Below are positions 11,359 to 20,797 of a stretch of 64,000 bases of DNA, piece after piece; within the stretch, counting starts at the first letter, position 1, and every line of letters starts with the position of its first letter. The notes beneath the pieces are model-generated. The model was not told where the DNA came from. It saw only the letters and a list, made by a program, of their open reading frames with translations, and made no database searches. The translations under genes and the position numbers were made by a program. Source of the DNA: CAVTWD01 sp963738325 (lineage in GTDB: Bacteria > Actinomycetota > Acidimicrobiia > Acidimicrobiales > Ilumatobacteraceae); assembly GCA_963738325.1 (NCBI GenBank), contig CAVTWD010000001.1:1054001-1118000 (forward strand), given 5' to 3'.

Positions 11359-12213
11359 CTAGAAGCCTCGGAGCGGGTGATCCGGGCCCCGGTGCAACCA
11401 GTTGGAGGGCGGGTAGACGGCCGTGGCGTCGATGGCGTGGACCGAGTACGCGTGGCGGGAGCGGTCGGAGCGGTTGGCGCCGCTCCAGTGTGGGAGGAGG
11501 CCGTGCAGCACGACGAGGGTGCCCGCCTCCACCTCCAGCGGCACGAGGTCGTCGGGCGGCGTCGGCAGCGGGGTCCGGTCGAGCTCGACGAAGCGGGTGC
11601 CATGACCGTCCGCGGTGCGCTCGAAGCGCCGCCGCAACGGTGTTCGGTGCCCGCCCGGGGCGGCCCAGAGACAGCCGTTGGCGAGGGTGGCGTCCTGCAG
11701 GGCGAACCAGAACCCGGTGACGGTGATGGGGTCGGTGTAGAGGAAGGTGGCGTCCTGATGGCAGCCGACCTCGCCGCCGATGTGGGGCTGCTTGAAGATG
11801 TACATCGACTGCAGCAGCAGCGGCTCCGCGAGGCCCACGGCGGCAGCGACGTCGGCCAGCGCCGGGTCACGCGAGAAGCGGTCGAAGACAGGGTCGAGGT
11901 CGTGGAGGGCGTGGCCGATCTTGTTGATCGACTGCTCGACGGGTCGGCGCAACTCGCCGCGCTCGTCGAAGGCCTCCTCCTCGAAGAAGAACCGGACCTT
12001 GTCCCCCGATCCGAGGAAGTAGTCGTCGGAGTGGCGCGTCTGCTCGTTGGTCGTGAAGATCGAACGATGCTCGGCGGCGTCGAAGCCGTCCAACAGCGCC
12101 CCGGCCCGCTCGATGAGCTCGTCGCACGCGGCCACCGATGCGAAGCCGCTGACAACGAGGTAGCCGTCGTGTTGGTAGCGCTCGATCTCGAGCCGCGCTG
12201 AGCCCCACCTCAC
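11359..12213 (-). CDS. Phytanoyl-CoA dioxygenase (PhyH) family Fe(II)/2-oxoglutarate oxygenase
   Basis: A GTG at 12213 overlaps the FtsR stop (GTGA), giving 284 residues. The N-terminus IERYQHDGYLVVSGF is the usual PhyH opening. The iron site appears as GCHQDATFLYTDP (His-x-Asp) near residue 167, with a distal His in VLHGLLPHWSGANRS and the 2-oxoglutarate Arg in SDRSRHAYSVH. The substrate is unknown. Translational coupling to FtsR is unusual in this cluster and suggests a local addition. Confidence 0.88.
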   Translation of the reverse strand: MRWGSARLEIERYQHDGYLVVSGFASVAACDELIERAGALLDGFDAAEHRSIFTTNEQTRHSDDYFLGSGDKVRFFFEEEAFDERGELRRPVEQSINKIGHALHDLDPVFDRFSRDPALADVAAAVGLAEPLLLQSMYIFKQPHIGGEVGCHQDATFLYTDPITVTGFWFALQDATLANGCLWAAPGGHRTPLRRRFERTADGHGTRFVELDRTPLPTPPDDLVPLEVEAGTLVVLHGLLPHWSGANRSDRSRHAYSVHAIDATAVYPPSNWLHRGPDHPLRGF

Positions 12214-12959
12214 GCACCTTCGAGGTAGGGGGCGAGGGCCTCTCGCAACAGCGCTTCTCTGATCGCCCCGCCCTGGCGGGTCAGCTCGAGCAGGACTTGC
12301 GCCGCCTGCAGCTTGGCCTGCGGGTTGCGTTGCTTCATCATCGGCAAGACCACCTGCTCGAAGAGCGCGGCCTCGCGGTCGACGGCATTCCGGTACATCC
12401 GCAGGTGGCGCGGTTCCACCCCGTAGCGCAGGAAGTTGGCGGCCATCCGCGCACAACCGAGCGCGTTCTCGTCGTAGTAGGTGACGCCCCCGACGACCTT
12501 GCCGCTCACCAGGCCGTAGCGTTGGACCTCGGCGAGCTCACGCCGGCCGAGGCCGCTGGCCGCGCACACCTCGTCGGCGGTGAGGCGCCCGCCGGTGGGC
12601 ATCGGCTCGGTTTCTGCCGGAGCCAGTGGCGCGCTCTCGCGCGAGGGTGAGCCCCACGCCGAGGGATGGTCCGCGGTGAAGGCCGGCGCGGTGCCATCGG
12701 CGGGCTCGCCGTTCTCCAGCCGGTCCTTGATCACGCGGAGCGGCAGGAAGTGCTCCTTCTGCTCGCGGAGGATGAAGCGCAACCGGTCGATGTCGGCGTC
12801 GTAGAACTTCCGGTAGCCCGACGGCGTCCGCTCGGGGTCGATCAACCCCTGGCTCTCGAGGAAGCGGATCTTCGAGATGGTGACGTCAGGGAACTCGTCC
12901 TGCAGCAGCGAGAGGACCTCGCCGATCGAGAGATAGGCCCGCTCGTTCAACGCGTTCAT
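12210..12959 (-). CDS. ftsR: MerR-family regulator, FtsR/Rv1828-like
   Basis: The ATG at 12959 gives 249 residues. A MerR helix-turn-helix occupies residues 6-75: YLSIGEVLSLLQDEFPDVTI, then SKIRFLESQGLIDPERTPSGYRKF. The C-terminal 120 residues (LTADEVCAASGLGRRELAEV and AANFLRYGVEPRHLRMY) match the extended effector domain of FtsR, a regulator of ftsZ in corynebacteria. It starts 7 bp after the FHA gene and overlaps the PhyH start. The symbol is assigned from family and gene order. Confidence 0.85.
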   Translation of the reverse strand: MNALNERAYLSIGEVLSLLQDEFPDVTISKIRFLESQGLIDPERTPSGYRKFYDADIDRLRFILREQKEHFLPLRVIKDRLENGEPADGTAPAFTADHPSAWGSPSRESAPLAPAETEPMPTGGRLTADEVCAASGLGRRELAEVQRYGLVSGKVVGGVTYYDENALGCARMAANFLRYGVEPRHLRMYRNAVDREAALFEQVVLPMMKQRNPQAKLQAAQVLLELTRQGGAIREALLREALAPYLEGA

Positions 12960-12966
12960 CTCGCCC

Positions 12967-13477
12967 TCATCCGGGCTCCTCATCCGGGCCGACGAGGAAC
13001 GTGAGCTTGAACTTGCCGATCTGCAGCTCGTCGCCATGGACGAGCGGGGCGTCGCCCTCGATGCGGGCGTGGTTCACGTAGGTGCCGTTCAACGAGCCGA
13101 CGTCGCGCACCACGTAGCCCCCCGGCGACCCGCGAGATCTCGGCGTGGCGCCGCGACACGGTGATGTCGTCGAGGTAGATGTCGCTGTCGGGATGGCGAC
13201 CGAGCTGGGTGAGGCTGGCGTCGAGCGACAGGCGCTTGCCCGCCTCGGGATTGCTGCGCACGAGCAGGATGCCGCCCCCGGGCGGCAGCTCGGCAAGGTT
13301 CACGATCACGTCGTCGGAGGGGCCGGGCGCATCCTGCTGCGGGTCGACGGGGTGGTAGGTGATCGTGCGGTCCTCGCGGGCGAGGTCGAGGGCCGCGCCG
13401 CACGACGAGCAGAAGTTCGACTCGGGTGGGTTCCGGTGCCCGCACTGGTTGCAGTAGACGTAGGCCGCGTACGACAC
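12967..13477 (-). CDS. garA: FHA-domain protein with N-terminal zinc ribbon (GarA-like), frame-disrupted
   Basis: A GTG at 13477 opens YVYCNQCGHRNPPESNFCSSCG, a four-Cys zinc ribbon, followed by DRTITYHPVD, a Thr-rich segment where GarA proteins carry their kinase target motif. The FHA domain follows: LGRHPDSDIYLDDITVSRRHAEI. At about 13122 a run of six G in the coding strand shifts the frame. Removing one G restores YVVRDVGSLNGTYVNHARIEG and the domain end. GarA controls 2-oxoglutarate metabolism in mycobacteria. Zinc-ribbon fusion is a departure from the mycobacterial form. The frameshift is probably a sequence error. Confidence 0.8.
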
Positions 13478-13487
13478 GGGGCGCCCT

Positions 13488-13868
13488 TCAGCCCTCGATG
13501 AGCGCACGGTACCCGTCCGCATCTAGCAGGCGCTCGAACGCGGCGAGGTCGGACGGTTCGATCACGCACAGCCACCCCTCGCCATAGGGGTCCTCGTTCA
13601 CCCGCTCGGGCTGCTCGGCGAGGAGGTCGTTCACCTCGACGATCGTGCCGTCGAGCGGAGCGAAGATGTCGGAGACCGATTTCGTCGACTCCACCTCGCT
13701 GCAGCGCTCACCGGCGGTCACGGTCGTGCCGACATCTGGCACCTGCACGAAGACGACATCACCGAGCGCGTCCTGCGCGTAGTCGGTGATGCCGATCCTC
13801 ACACGCCCGCCCTCCTGCCGCGCCCACTCGTGGTCAGTCGAGTAGCGGAGCTCCTCGGGCACGTTCAT
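13488..13868 (-). CDS. gcvH: Glycine cleavage system H protein
   Basis: The ATG at 13868 gives 126 residues. The start MNVPEELRYSTDHEWAR and the lipoyl attachment motif EVESTKSVSDI (Lys63) are canonical, as is GEGWLCVIE near the C-terminus. It carries the aminomethyl intermediate between GcvP, GcvT and the L-protein. It begins the gcvH-garA-ftsR run, 10 bp before the FHA start, and lies about 7.4 kb from gcvT with no riboswitch of its own visible. Confidence 0.96.
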   Translation of the reverse strand: MNVPEELRYSTDHEWARQEGGRVRIGITDYAQDALGDVVFVQVPDVGTTVTAGERCSEVESTKSVSDIFAPLDGTIVEVNDLLAEQPERVNEDPYGEGWLCVIEPSDLAAFERLLDADGYRALIEG

Positions 13869-14001
13869 GGCGCCCGAGACTACCTGTCCCATCGGGCGTG
13901 GCCGCGAGGACGACCGTCGGTGGCCGGGTGGCGTGTGAGGGTGATCGAGCCGCCTCGCCGCGGCGCACGCCGGTGGCACGCGACGCTCGAAAGTCTGCTC
14001 G

Positions 14002-16491
14002 TCAGCGCACCATCTGGCGGATCCGGCGCACGTACTCCTGGGCCAGACGGCGGGCGTCCGAATCCGAGCCCGCCTCGGCGTAGACGTGCGTGACAGGTTC
14101 CTCGGGGTCGGGCAGGGCGAGCGCCCAGCCGTCGTCATGGAACACCTTCACCCCATCGACGAGCAGCAGCGGACGGTTGGCCAGCTCGACGAGCGAGCGC
14201 ATGACCAGCCCCTTCTGATCCCACGGCGTGACCACGGTCTCGTGGGCGAGGTGCACCCGCGAGCTGCGCGACCACGATCTGGGAGAGGCGAACGCGGCTA
14301 CGGGCCAGCAGATCCAGCACCTTGACGAAGGCGGCTCCGGCATCGAAGGCGGGGAGGAAGCCGGGCAGGACGAAGCCCCCCTGGCCATCGGCGGCGAGGC
14401 CGACGCCGGCCTCGGTGGCCGCGTCCATCAGCGCCGCCCCCGACAGCTTCGTGGGGCGAACCCGCACGCCATGGGCCTGAGCGACGCGCTCTGCGTGCAT
14501 CGTGGCGTTCACCGGCAGGGCCACCGTGTCACCCAGGAGGTGGTCGCCCACGAGCTCGACCATGGCCAGCATGGCCTGGGTGTCGCTCAGCACGTTGGCT
14601 TCGTCGTCGATGAGGGTGATCCGCTCGCCGCCGCTGCCCAGCACGGCACCGAGGTGAGCGCCGGAGGCAGCCACCAGATCGGCCACCCGCTCGGCGGCCG
14701 CCTGGCGGTCGAAGTGGATCATCCCCGACGTCGAAGCGTACGGGTTGACGGCGAGCACGTCGGCTCCGAGCTTGGCCAGCACATTGGGCATCACCATCGA
14801 GATGGCCCCGAACCCGTAGTCGATCACCACCTTGAAACCGAAGGCGGAGATCCCCGGGATGTCGACGGTGGATTCGAGGGCGACCGTGTAGTCCTCGAGG
14901 GCGCGAGGCGGGAAGGTGATGTCCCCGATCTCCTCGGGCAGGACCCGGCGGTAGTCCTCGCGTTGGAACATCCGCTCGATGCGCCGCTGCGCGCCTTCCG
15001 AGATGTCGGCGCCGCTTGGGTCGAAGAACCGGATGACGATGCTGTCGGGGTCGCCGTGCTTCAGGTGCACCGACAGGCCGCCCGCGGGGCGAGGCGAGCG
15101 CACGAGGAAGCGGGTCACCGGCAATGAGGCAACTTCGAGGTCGAGGACGTCGACGCCGGTCGCGTTGAACCCGGCCATCATCGCCCGCTTCACCATCCGC
15201 GCCGGCGCGGCTGGAATCGCGTGAGGTGACGACGGTGTCGCCCTTGCGCAGCGTCGTCCCGTAGGCCATCGCGACTTTGGCGGCCAGCTCGGGCGGTGAT
15301 GTCGACGTTGGCCAGACCGCTCAACGCCTTCACGGCCGAACAGGCTGCGGGCGCCCTTGCTCTCCCAGACGATCGAGGAGTTGACGACGGCGTTGTCCTC
15401 GATGGTCTTGAACGGGTAGACCTTGACGCCCGGCCCGAGCACGCGTTGGCGCCGACGTAGACCTCGTCGCCGATCACCACGCCCACGTCGGCGTGCACGT
15501 TCGCGCGGATGTTGGTGGAGCGGCCGACGACGGCACCGCGCAGGCGTGGCCCGAGCCCACGTACACGTTGTCGTGCAGCACCACCCGCTCGAGGTCGGCG
15601 TTGGCCAGCACGCGGACGTTGGATCCGAGCACGACGTACTCGCCGAGCCGGCATCCGGCTTCGACCTTCGTGCCCGGCCCGATCACCGCGGGGCCGAGGA
15701 GTTGCGCCTCGGGCGAGATCTCGGCGCCTTCGCCGAGCCACACCCCGTCGCTGATCCGGAACCCGGGCACGTCGAGCGAGCACCTTCTGGTCGAGGACGT
15801 CCTGATGCGCCGCGAGGTAGGCGTCGAGGGTGCCGACGTCCTCCCAGTAGCCCTCGGCCGATGGCCCCGAAGAGGGGCTCGCCCTCGGCCAGCAGCTTCG
15901 GGAAGACCTCGCTCGAGAAGTCGATGGCGGCGGTCGGGCGCGATGTAGTCGAAGATCACCGGGTCCAACACGTAGATGCCCGTGTTGATGGTGTCGCTGA
16001 ACACCTGGCCCCAGGTCGGCTTCTCGAGGAACCGGTCGATGGTGCCGTCGTCTCGGGTGATGACGATGCCGAACTCCAGCGGATTGTCGACGCGGATCAG
16101 CCCGACGGTGGCGAGGGCCTCTCGCTCGTCGTGGAAGGCGACGATCTTGGTGAGGTCGATGTCGGTGATCACGTCGCCGGAGATGACGAGGAAGCGCTCG
16201 TCGAGGTGGTCCTTGGCGTTGCGCACCGAGCCGGCGGTGCCCAGTGGGAGCGGCTCCTCCGCGTAGATGATCTTGACGCCGTGCTCGCTGCCGTCACCGA
16301 AGTAGGTCTTGATGGTCGTCGCCATGAACGCGACCGTGACGACGATCTCGTCAAAGCCGTGGCGGCGCAGCAGCTGGATGATGTGCTCCATCATCGGGCG
16401 GTTGGCCACCGGGAGCATCGGCTTCGGGCGCGTTGGACGTGAGCGGGCGGAGCCGGGTGCCTTCGCCGCCGGCCATGATCACCGCCTTCAC
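14002..16491 (-). CDS. Mannose-1-phosphate guanylyltransferase / phosphomannomutase-like fusion, frame-disrupted
   Basis: A GTG at 16491 opens VKAVIMAGGEGTRLRPLTSN, the nucleotidyltransferase signature, then LPVANRPMMEHIIQLL. The domains in order are nucleotidyltransferase, a left-handed beta-helix (LGEGAEISPEAQLLGPAVIG), and phosphohexomutase domains (GTTLRKGDTVVTSRDSSRA, HFDRQAAAERVADLV, LIDDEANVLSD). The mutase serine loop reads SRDSSRA rather than TASHNP, as in actinobacterial members of this fused family. The product would supply GDP-mannose. At least eight single-base frame changes occur (for example about 16428, 15940, 15785, 15540, 15215 and 14262), which suggests sequence error. The start overlaps the pgsA stop. 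Confidence 0.75.
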
Positions 16492-17079
16492 CGCCGCTGC
16501 CTCCGCCCTTCGATGAGCGCGTCACGCATGATCGGCACGTAGGTGATGGCGGCGTACCAGCTGATCAGCAGGCTCGGGATGCCGATGAGCCATGCCAGGG
16601 TGGTGTACAGCTCTGACACGGTCGGCGTCGGCCGAGCCGCCGAGGAAGAGCGGGAAGGTGAACATCGAGCCCGAACGTGCCGGCCTTGCCGACCCACTGC
16701 ACGTCGATGCGCTTCATGCCGAGCAGCGTGAGCACGGCCACGGCCCCTCCCACCAGCACCTCGCGGAGGAGCACGAGAAGGGCGAACCACCGGGGGGCGC
16801 CGTCGGCGGCGATGATGCCGCAGAGGCAGACGATGAAGAGGAGGCGGTCGACGGTGGGGTCGAGCACCTTGCCCACCTCGACACCTGCCCGAAGCGACGG
16901 GCGACCCAGCCGTCCACCCAGTCGGTGGCGCCGAGCACGGCGAGGAGGGCAGCCGCCGCGATCCGCTCATCGCGCACGTTCAGCAGCCACAGGAACAGCG
17001 GGATGCAAGCGAGGCGCACGAGCGTGATCAGGTTCGGCAAGGTGAGAACCCGGTTGTCCGTCGCCGGCGCCGTCGCCAC
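16488..17079 (-). CDS. pgsA: CDP-diacylglycerol-glycerol-3-phosphate phosphatidyltransferase-like, frame-disrupted
   Basis: The start reads MATAPATDNRVLTLPNLITL, typical of PgsA. The CDP-alcohol phosphotransferase motif is reconstructed across a missing base at about 16878: DWVDGWVARRFGQ, then GKVLDPTVDR. Two further shifts near 16650 and 16620 restore the last helix, ending WYAAITYVPIMRDALIEGRR. It is a membrane enzyme of phospholipid synthesis. In M. tuberculosis pgsA2 lies close to gcvH, so the location supports the call. The disruptions in this probably essential gene are likely errors. Confidence 0.75.
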
Positions 17080-17154
17080 ACCGCGAGCCTACGGCGTGAG
17101 GCCGTCGGAGGGGAGCGGGCGGCATGTTTGCGGACGCCCCGTACCATCCCCGCC

Positions 17155-17971
17155 ATGCACGACGCGGGTCTCGCCGGTCGAGTCGCACTCATCACCGGGG
17201 CCGGGTCGGGGCTCGGCGCCGCCTTCGCCCGCAGGCTGGCTTCCGACGGCGCCATCGTGGTGGTGAACGATCTCGACCGAGAAGCGGCGGAGAGGGTCGC
17301 CGCCGAGGTGCGAGGCGAGGCTGCGGCCTTTGACGTGACGGATGCCGCGGCGTTCGACGCCGCCATGGATGGCGCGGTGGCGCGCCACGGTCGGCTGGAC
17401 ATCCTCGTCAACAACGCCGGGCATCGCGCCCAGGCCGGACCCGCAGCGCTATGACGCCATGATCCAGAACCAACTCATGCGCATGGAGGGGAAGCTGGAG
17501 GCCGCCGCCCCGCTCGGCGTCCTCACCGGGATCAGCGACGCCGACTGGGACGTCATGATCCGCACCCATCTCTACGGCACGTTCCACGGGCTCCGTGCCG
17601 CGCTGCGCCACATGACGCCGGCCCGGTCCGGCGCGGTCGTGAACATCTCCTCCGTCCTCGGCCTGATGCCCGCCGGCGGCCGCGCCGCACTACTCCGCAG
17701 CCAAGGCAGCCATCCTCGCGTTGACGAGGGCGGTCGGCCCAGGAAGTGGCCCACCTCGGCATCCGGATCAACGCGGTGTGCCCAGGCTGGGTCGACACGC
17801 CGATGCTCGACGCCCTCGAGGCGACCGATGCGCACCATGATCGTGACGCAGATCCCGGTCGGGCGCATGGCGCAGGCGGCCGAGATCGCCGAGGTGGTGC
17901 GGTTCCTGGTGGGCGACGAAGCGAGCTACGTGACCGGGGCGGCCTGGCCGGCCTCGGGCGGCTTCGCCTGA
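17155..17971 (+). CDS. Short-chain dehydrogenase/reductase, frame-disrupted
   Basis: From ATG 17155: VALITGAGSGLGAAFARRLA (cofactor-binding TGxxxGxG), then DILVNNAG. After a shift at about 17425 comes a long insert, then WDVMIRTHLYGTFHGLRAAL and NISSVLGLMPAGGRA with the catalytic Ser. The Tyr-x3-Lys motif is recovered in another frame at about 17693 (HYSAAKAA). The end returns to frame with VRFLVGDEASYVTGAAW. At least four single-base shifts are present. It is an NAD(P)-dependent oxidoreductase of unknown substrate. Confidence 0.75.
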
Positions 17972-17981
17972 GGAAAGCCCG

Positions 17982-18699
17982 TCACGCCGACGCGGGTGGC
18001 TCCGCCGTCTGCTCCGGGTCGATCTCGTCCACCAGCTCGGGTCCCTTGTTGCGGACGTTGTTCACTTGCGTCGAGACCGGCTGCACGGAGAGGAGCTTGG
18101 CGGGGGCGGGCACGAGCAGTCCACCGAGCTCGACGAGGTTGTCGTTGGCGGGATCGAGCCATTGCTCCCAGGCGCTCGGCGGCAGGATCACCGGCATGCG
18201 GTCGTGCAGCGGCGCCATCGTGGCGTTGGCCTGGGTCGTGATGATGGTGCACGAGTGCAGCCGGGGAGCGTCGTCACCGAGGGAGGGATCTCGCCAGGTC
18301 TCCCACAGACCGGCGAAGGCCAACGGTTCCCCGTCGAGGCGGTGGATGAAGTAGGGCTGCTTCGGCCGGCCCGTCCGGGCCTGCCACTCGTAGAAGCCGT
18401 CGGCCGGCACGATGCAGCGCTTGCGACGAAAGGCGGCTTTGAACGCCCCTTTCGAGGCGAGCGTCTCGGCCACGCGCGTTGATCATCTTCTGGCCGAGCT
18501 TCATGTCCTTGGCCCACACCGGCACCAGCCCCCAGTGGAAGACCTGGAGCTCGCGCCCGCTTGGCGTCTCGACCACGGCGTAGATGTCGTTGGTGGGCGC
18601 CACGTTGTAGCTGGGCTCGAGGAGCGTCTCGCTGAGGGACACGTCGAAGTACGCCGCGATCTGGTCGGGAGGCGACGACGAGACGAAACGACCACACAT
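17982..18699 (-). CDS. SOS-response-associated peptidase (SRAP/YedK/HMCES family), one frameshift
   Basis: The protein starts MCGRFVSSSPPDQIAAYF. Cys2 forms the thiazolidine cross-link with abasic DNA in this family. SYNVAPTNDIYAVV, QVFHWGLVPVWAKD and CIVPADGFYEWQ (catalytic Glu) follow, with the late His in MAPLHDRMPVIL. One extra G at about 18478 shifts the frame between KMINAR and AETLASKGAFK. The protein shields abasic sites in single-stranded DNA. The total of about 239 residues fits the family. Confidence 0.85.
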
Positions 18700-18741
18700 G
18701 AGGGGCACCCTACCGAGGCCCCGCCGCTACGTTGCCGGGTG

Positions 18742-19167
18742 ATGACGGCGACGAACATGTACCACGTCGGTGTGCTGGTCGAGGACCTCGACGCGGCGAT
18801 GGCCCGCTTCGGCCAGGTGCTCGGGCTCACCTTCCCCGAGCCGCGCACCATCCACCTCTCCGATCTCGTCGAGTACGGGGAGACGGTCGTGCGGGACCTC
18901 CGGGTCGTGTACTCGAACGAAGGGCCGCCTTTCCTCGAGCTGATCGAGGCCCAAGACGGCGGCCTGTGGGGCCACCAGCACGGCGAGGGCCTGCACCACA
19001 TCGGGATGTGGCAGGACGGCCTCGAGGCGCGCATGGCGGAGATGCAGGCCGCCGGCCTTCCTGCCGAGGCCGTCGTGACGATCGACGGCACCTTGATCGC
19101 CGCCTATCTGCCTCCCGGACCGGTCCACAACACCCGTATCGAGCTTGTCCGCCGCCGCCAGTCGTGA
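18742..19167 (+). CDS. VOC (glyoxalase/dioxygenase-fold) family protein
   Basis: The protein is 141 residues, with an ATG directly after an alternative GTG. MYHVGVLVEDLDAAMARFGQ carries the first metal His, and LHHIGMWQDGLEARM the second; FLELIEAQDG lies between. The layout is a single vicinal-oxygen-chelate module pair as in methylmalonyl-CoA epimerase-like proteins. The substrate is unknown. It diverges from the YedK gene. Confidence 0.8.
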   Translation: MTATNMYHVGVLVEDLDAAMARFGQVLGLTFPEPRTIHLSDLVEYGETVVRDLRVVYSNEGPPFLELIEAQDGGLWGHQHGEGLHHIGMWQDGLEARMAEMQAAGLPAEAVVTIDGTLIAAYLPPGPVHNTRIELVRRRQS

Positions 19168-19239
19168 CCGAGGTCCTTGTGCGGCGGCCAGGCCCACGTG
19201 GCCTCGACGGGACGGCGTGTCCGGGCAGTCCCCGCGTCT

Positions 19240-19701
19240 TCAGGGACGCTGGACGAGCAGGGCGCTCCCCAGAACGGCCGTGACCCCGGCCCCGAGCGTG
19301 AGCCAGAGTCCGTAGCCGACGTCGATGGCGCCGAGGGTGCCGGCGCCCCCACTGAGCGAGCCGAGGTTGAAGAGGTTGTAGCCGGCCACGGCGACCACGG
19401 CGCACGCGGCGAAGAGGGCCAGGACGACAAGGTTGTGGGTGGCCCGGGCGGCCAGCACGAGCAGCCCGACCAGGGCGACGAAGCCCCCGGCGATCATCGT
19501 GATCTTGCCGTCGCCGTGCGTGCCCCGGATGGCGAACGTACCGAGGAAGGTCGAGATGTCGCCCCACGGCAGCACCGATCCGGCCACCGCGCCGACCCCG
19601 CCGGCCAATACGAGCCACGCCGCCCGCGAGACGCCGTCGCGGTGGGCAGGAGCGCTCGTGGCGACGCGCTGCGCCGGGTCAGGAGGCGGCAACCGGCTCA
19701 T
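19240..19701 (-). CDS. Four-helix membrane protein, paralogue of the upstream gene
   Basis: The ATG at 19701 gives 153 residues. Four hydrophobic helices are visible: AAWLVLAGGVGAVAGSVLPW, ITMIAGGFVALVGLLVLAA, LVVLALFAACAVVAVAGYN and GYGLWLTLGAGVTAVLGSAL. It shares the GSVLPW turn and overall plan with 19757-20371. No enzymatic motif is seen, and function is unknown. Confidence 0.6.
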   Translation of the reverse strand: MSRLPPPDPAQRVATSAPAHRDGVSRAAWLVLAGGVGAVAGSVLPWGDISTFLGTFAIRGTHGDGKITMIAGGFVALVGLLVLAARATHNLVVLALFAACAVVAVAGYNLFNLGSLSGGAGTLGAIDVGYGLWLTLGAGVTAVLGSALLVQRP

Positions 19702-19756
19702 CGTCCGGCACGGTGCGCATCCGTCACGGCAGGGCGCAATGGGTCCAAGTGCCCAT

Positions 19757-20371
19757 TCACCGGCCACCACGGGCGCGGACGCGGCGACGCTGGGTGCAGC
19801 CGCGCTGGTCCGCAGGCTTCGACGCGTCAGCAGACGGTGCCGTCACGCCCGTTCCGCCGGCTGGCCCGCGGCGGCCGACCGCCGGAGCGGCGCGAGACGC
19901 GAGGGCGACGAGCCGCGCGCTGCCGATGACTCCGAGCAAGCCGCCGATCATCGTGATGACGAGCCCGTGGCCCACCTCGAGGCTCTCGTTGGTGTCGCGG
20001 GCGTTGCCGAAGGCGGCGAGGTCGGTGGTGCTGTAGACGGCGATGACAGCGATGGCCGCGGCGACGCAGAGGGCCACCACCGCCACGGTCTGGTTGGAGT
20101 AGCCCTGGAGGACGGCGATCCCGATCAGCACGAGGGCGATACCGAGGACCAGCGTGAACCAGCCGTCGTGGCGCAAGCCCTGGAACGAGACGACGTGCTT
20201 GAACGTGGTCACGACGCTCCACGGCAGGACGGAACCGATCACGGCCAGCCCGCCGGCCACCACCAGCGGCCAGCCCGCCCCCCGTCGCACCCTGGTCGGC
20301 CTGGCGGCCACGCGCGCCTCCTCGAGCGCGGCGCGAACGCGCGCCGAGGGATCGGGGGCGGGCCACCGCAT
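19757..20371 (-). CDS. Four-helix membrane protein with N-terminal cytosolic helix
   Basis: The ATG at 20371 gives 204 residues. A short charged N-terminus (DPSARVRAALEEARV) precedes four membrane helices, including LVVAGGLAVIGSVLPW and GLVITMIGGLLGVIGSARLV. The C-terminus is basic. It is a tandem paralogue of the next gene, from which it is separated by 55 bp. Function is unknown. Confidence 0.55.
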   Translation of the reverse strand: MRWPAPDPSARVRAALEEARVAARPTRVRRGAGWPLVVAGGLAVIGSVLPWSVVTTFKHVVSFQGLRHDGWFTLVLGIALVLIGIAVLQGYSNQTVAVVALCVAAAIAVIAVYSTTDLAAFGNARDTNESLEVGHGLVITMIGGLLGVIGSARLVALASRAAPAVGRRGPAGGTGVTAPSADASKPADQRGCTQRRRVRARGGR

Positions 20372-20537
20372 CACTGCTGTCAATCTCGCCGGTGGACAAT
20401 GCCCGCGCAAGGACCGTTCGGCTCATGTCGCGCCCCGAACGGCCCAAGTATCACGGAATACCGCCAGCTCGCTCGGTGCCGCGGAGACGGAGGGATCTGC
20501 CGGTAAGGTGGACCCAAACGCGAGAAGGGTTGTGGTT

Positions 20538-20761
20538 TTGCCGAAGCCGAAAGACGATGCGATCATCCTGGAAGGGCGTACTGACGAGGCGCTGCGGGGC
20601 GGCCATTTCCGCATCTCGCTCGACAACGGCCACACCGTGCTCGGTCATCTGAGCGGGAAGATGCGTAAGAACCGCATCCGCATCCTCCCCGGAGATCGGG
20701 TCCAGGTCGAGGTGTCCGCCTACGACCTCGTCGCGGTCGCATCACCTACCGCTACAAGTAG
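20538..20761 (+). CDS. infA: Translation initiation factor IF-1, one frameshift near the end
   Basis: A TTG at 20538 lies 8 bp after GAGAAGGG and starts LPKPKDDAIILEGRTDEALRGG. NGHTVLGHLSGKMRKNRIRI and LPGDRVQVEVSAYDL are IF-1 hallmarks. One base is missing at about 20732; restoring it gives the universal ending GRITYRYK and a TAG at 20759. The length (74 residues) fits. IF-1 is essential, so the missing base is almost certainly a sequencing error. Confidence 0.9.
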
Positions 20762-20797
20762 CGGGAGCCGGAGCGCCGGCACACGCGCCGCACCACC

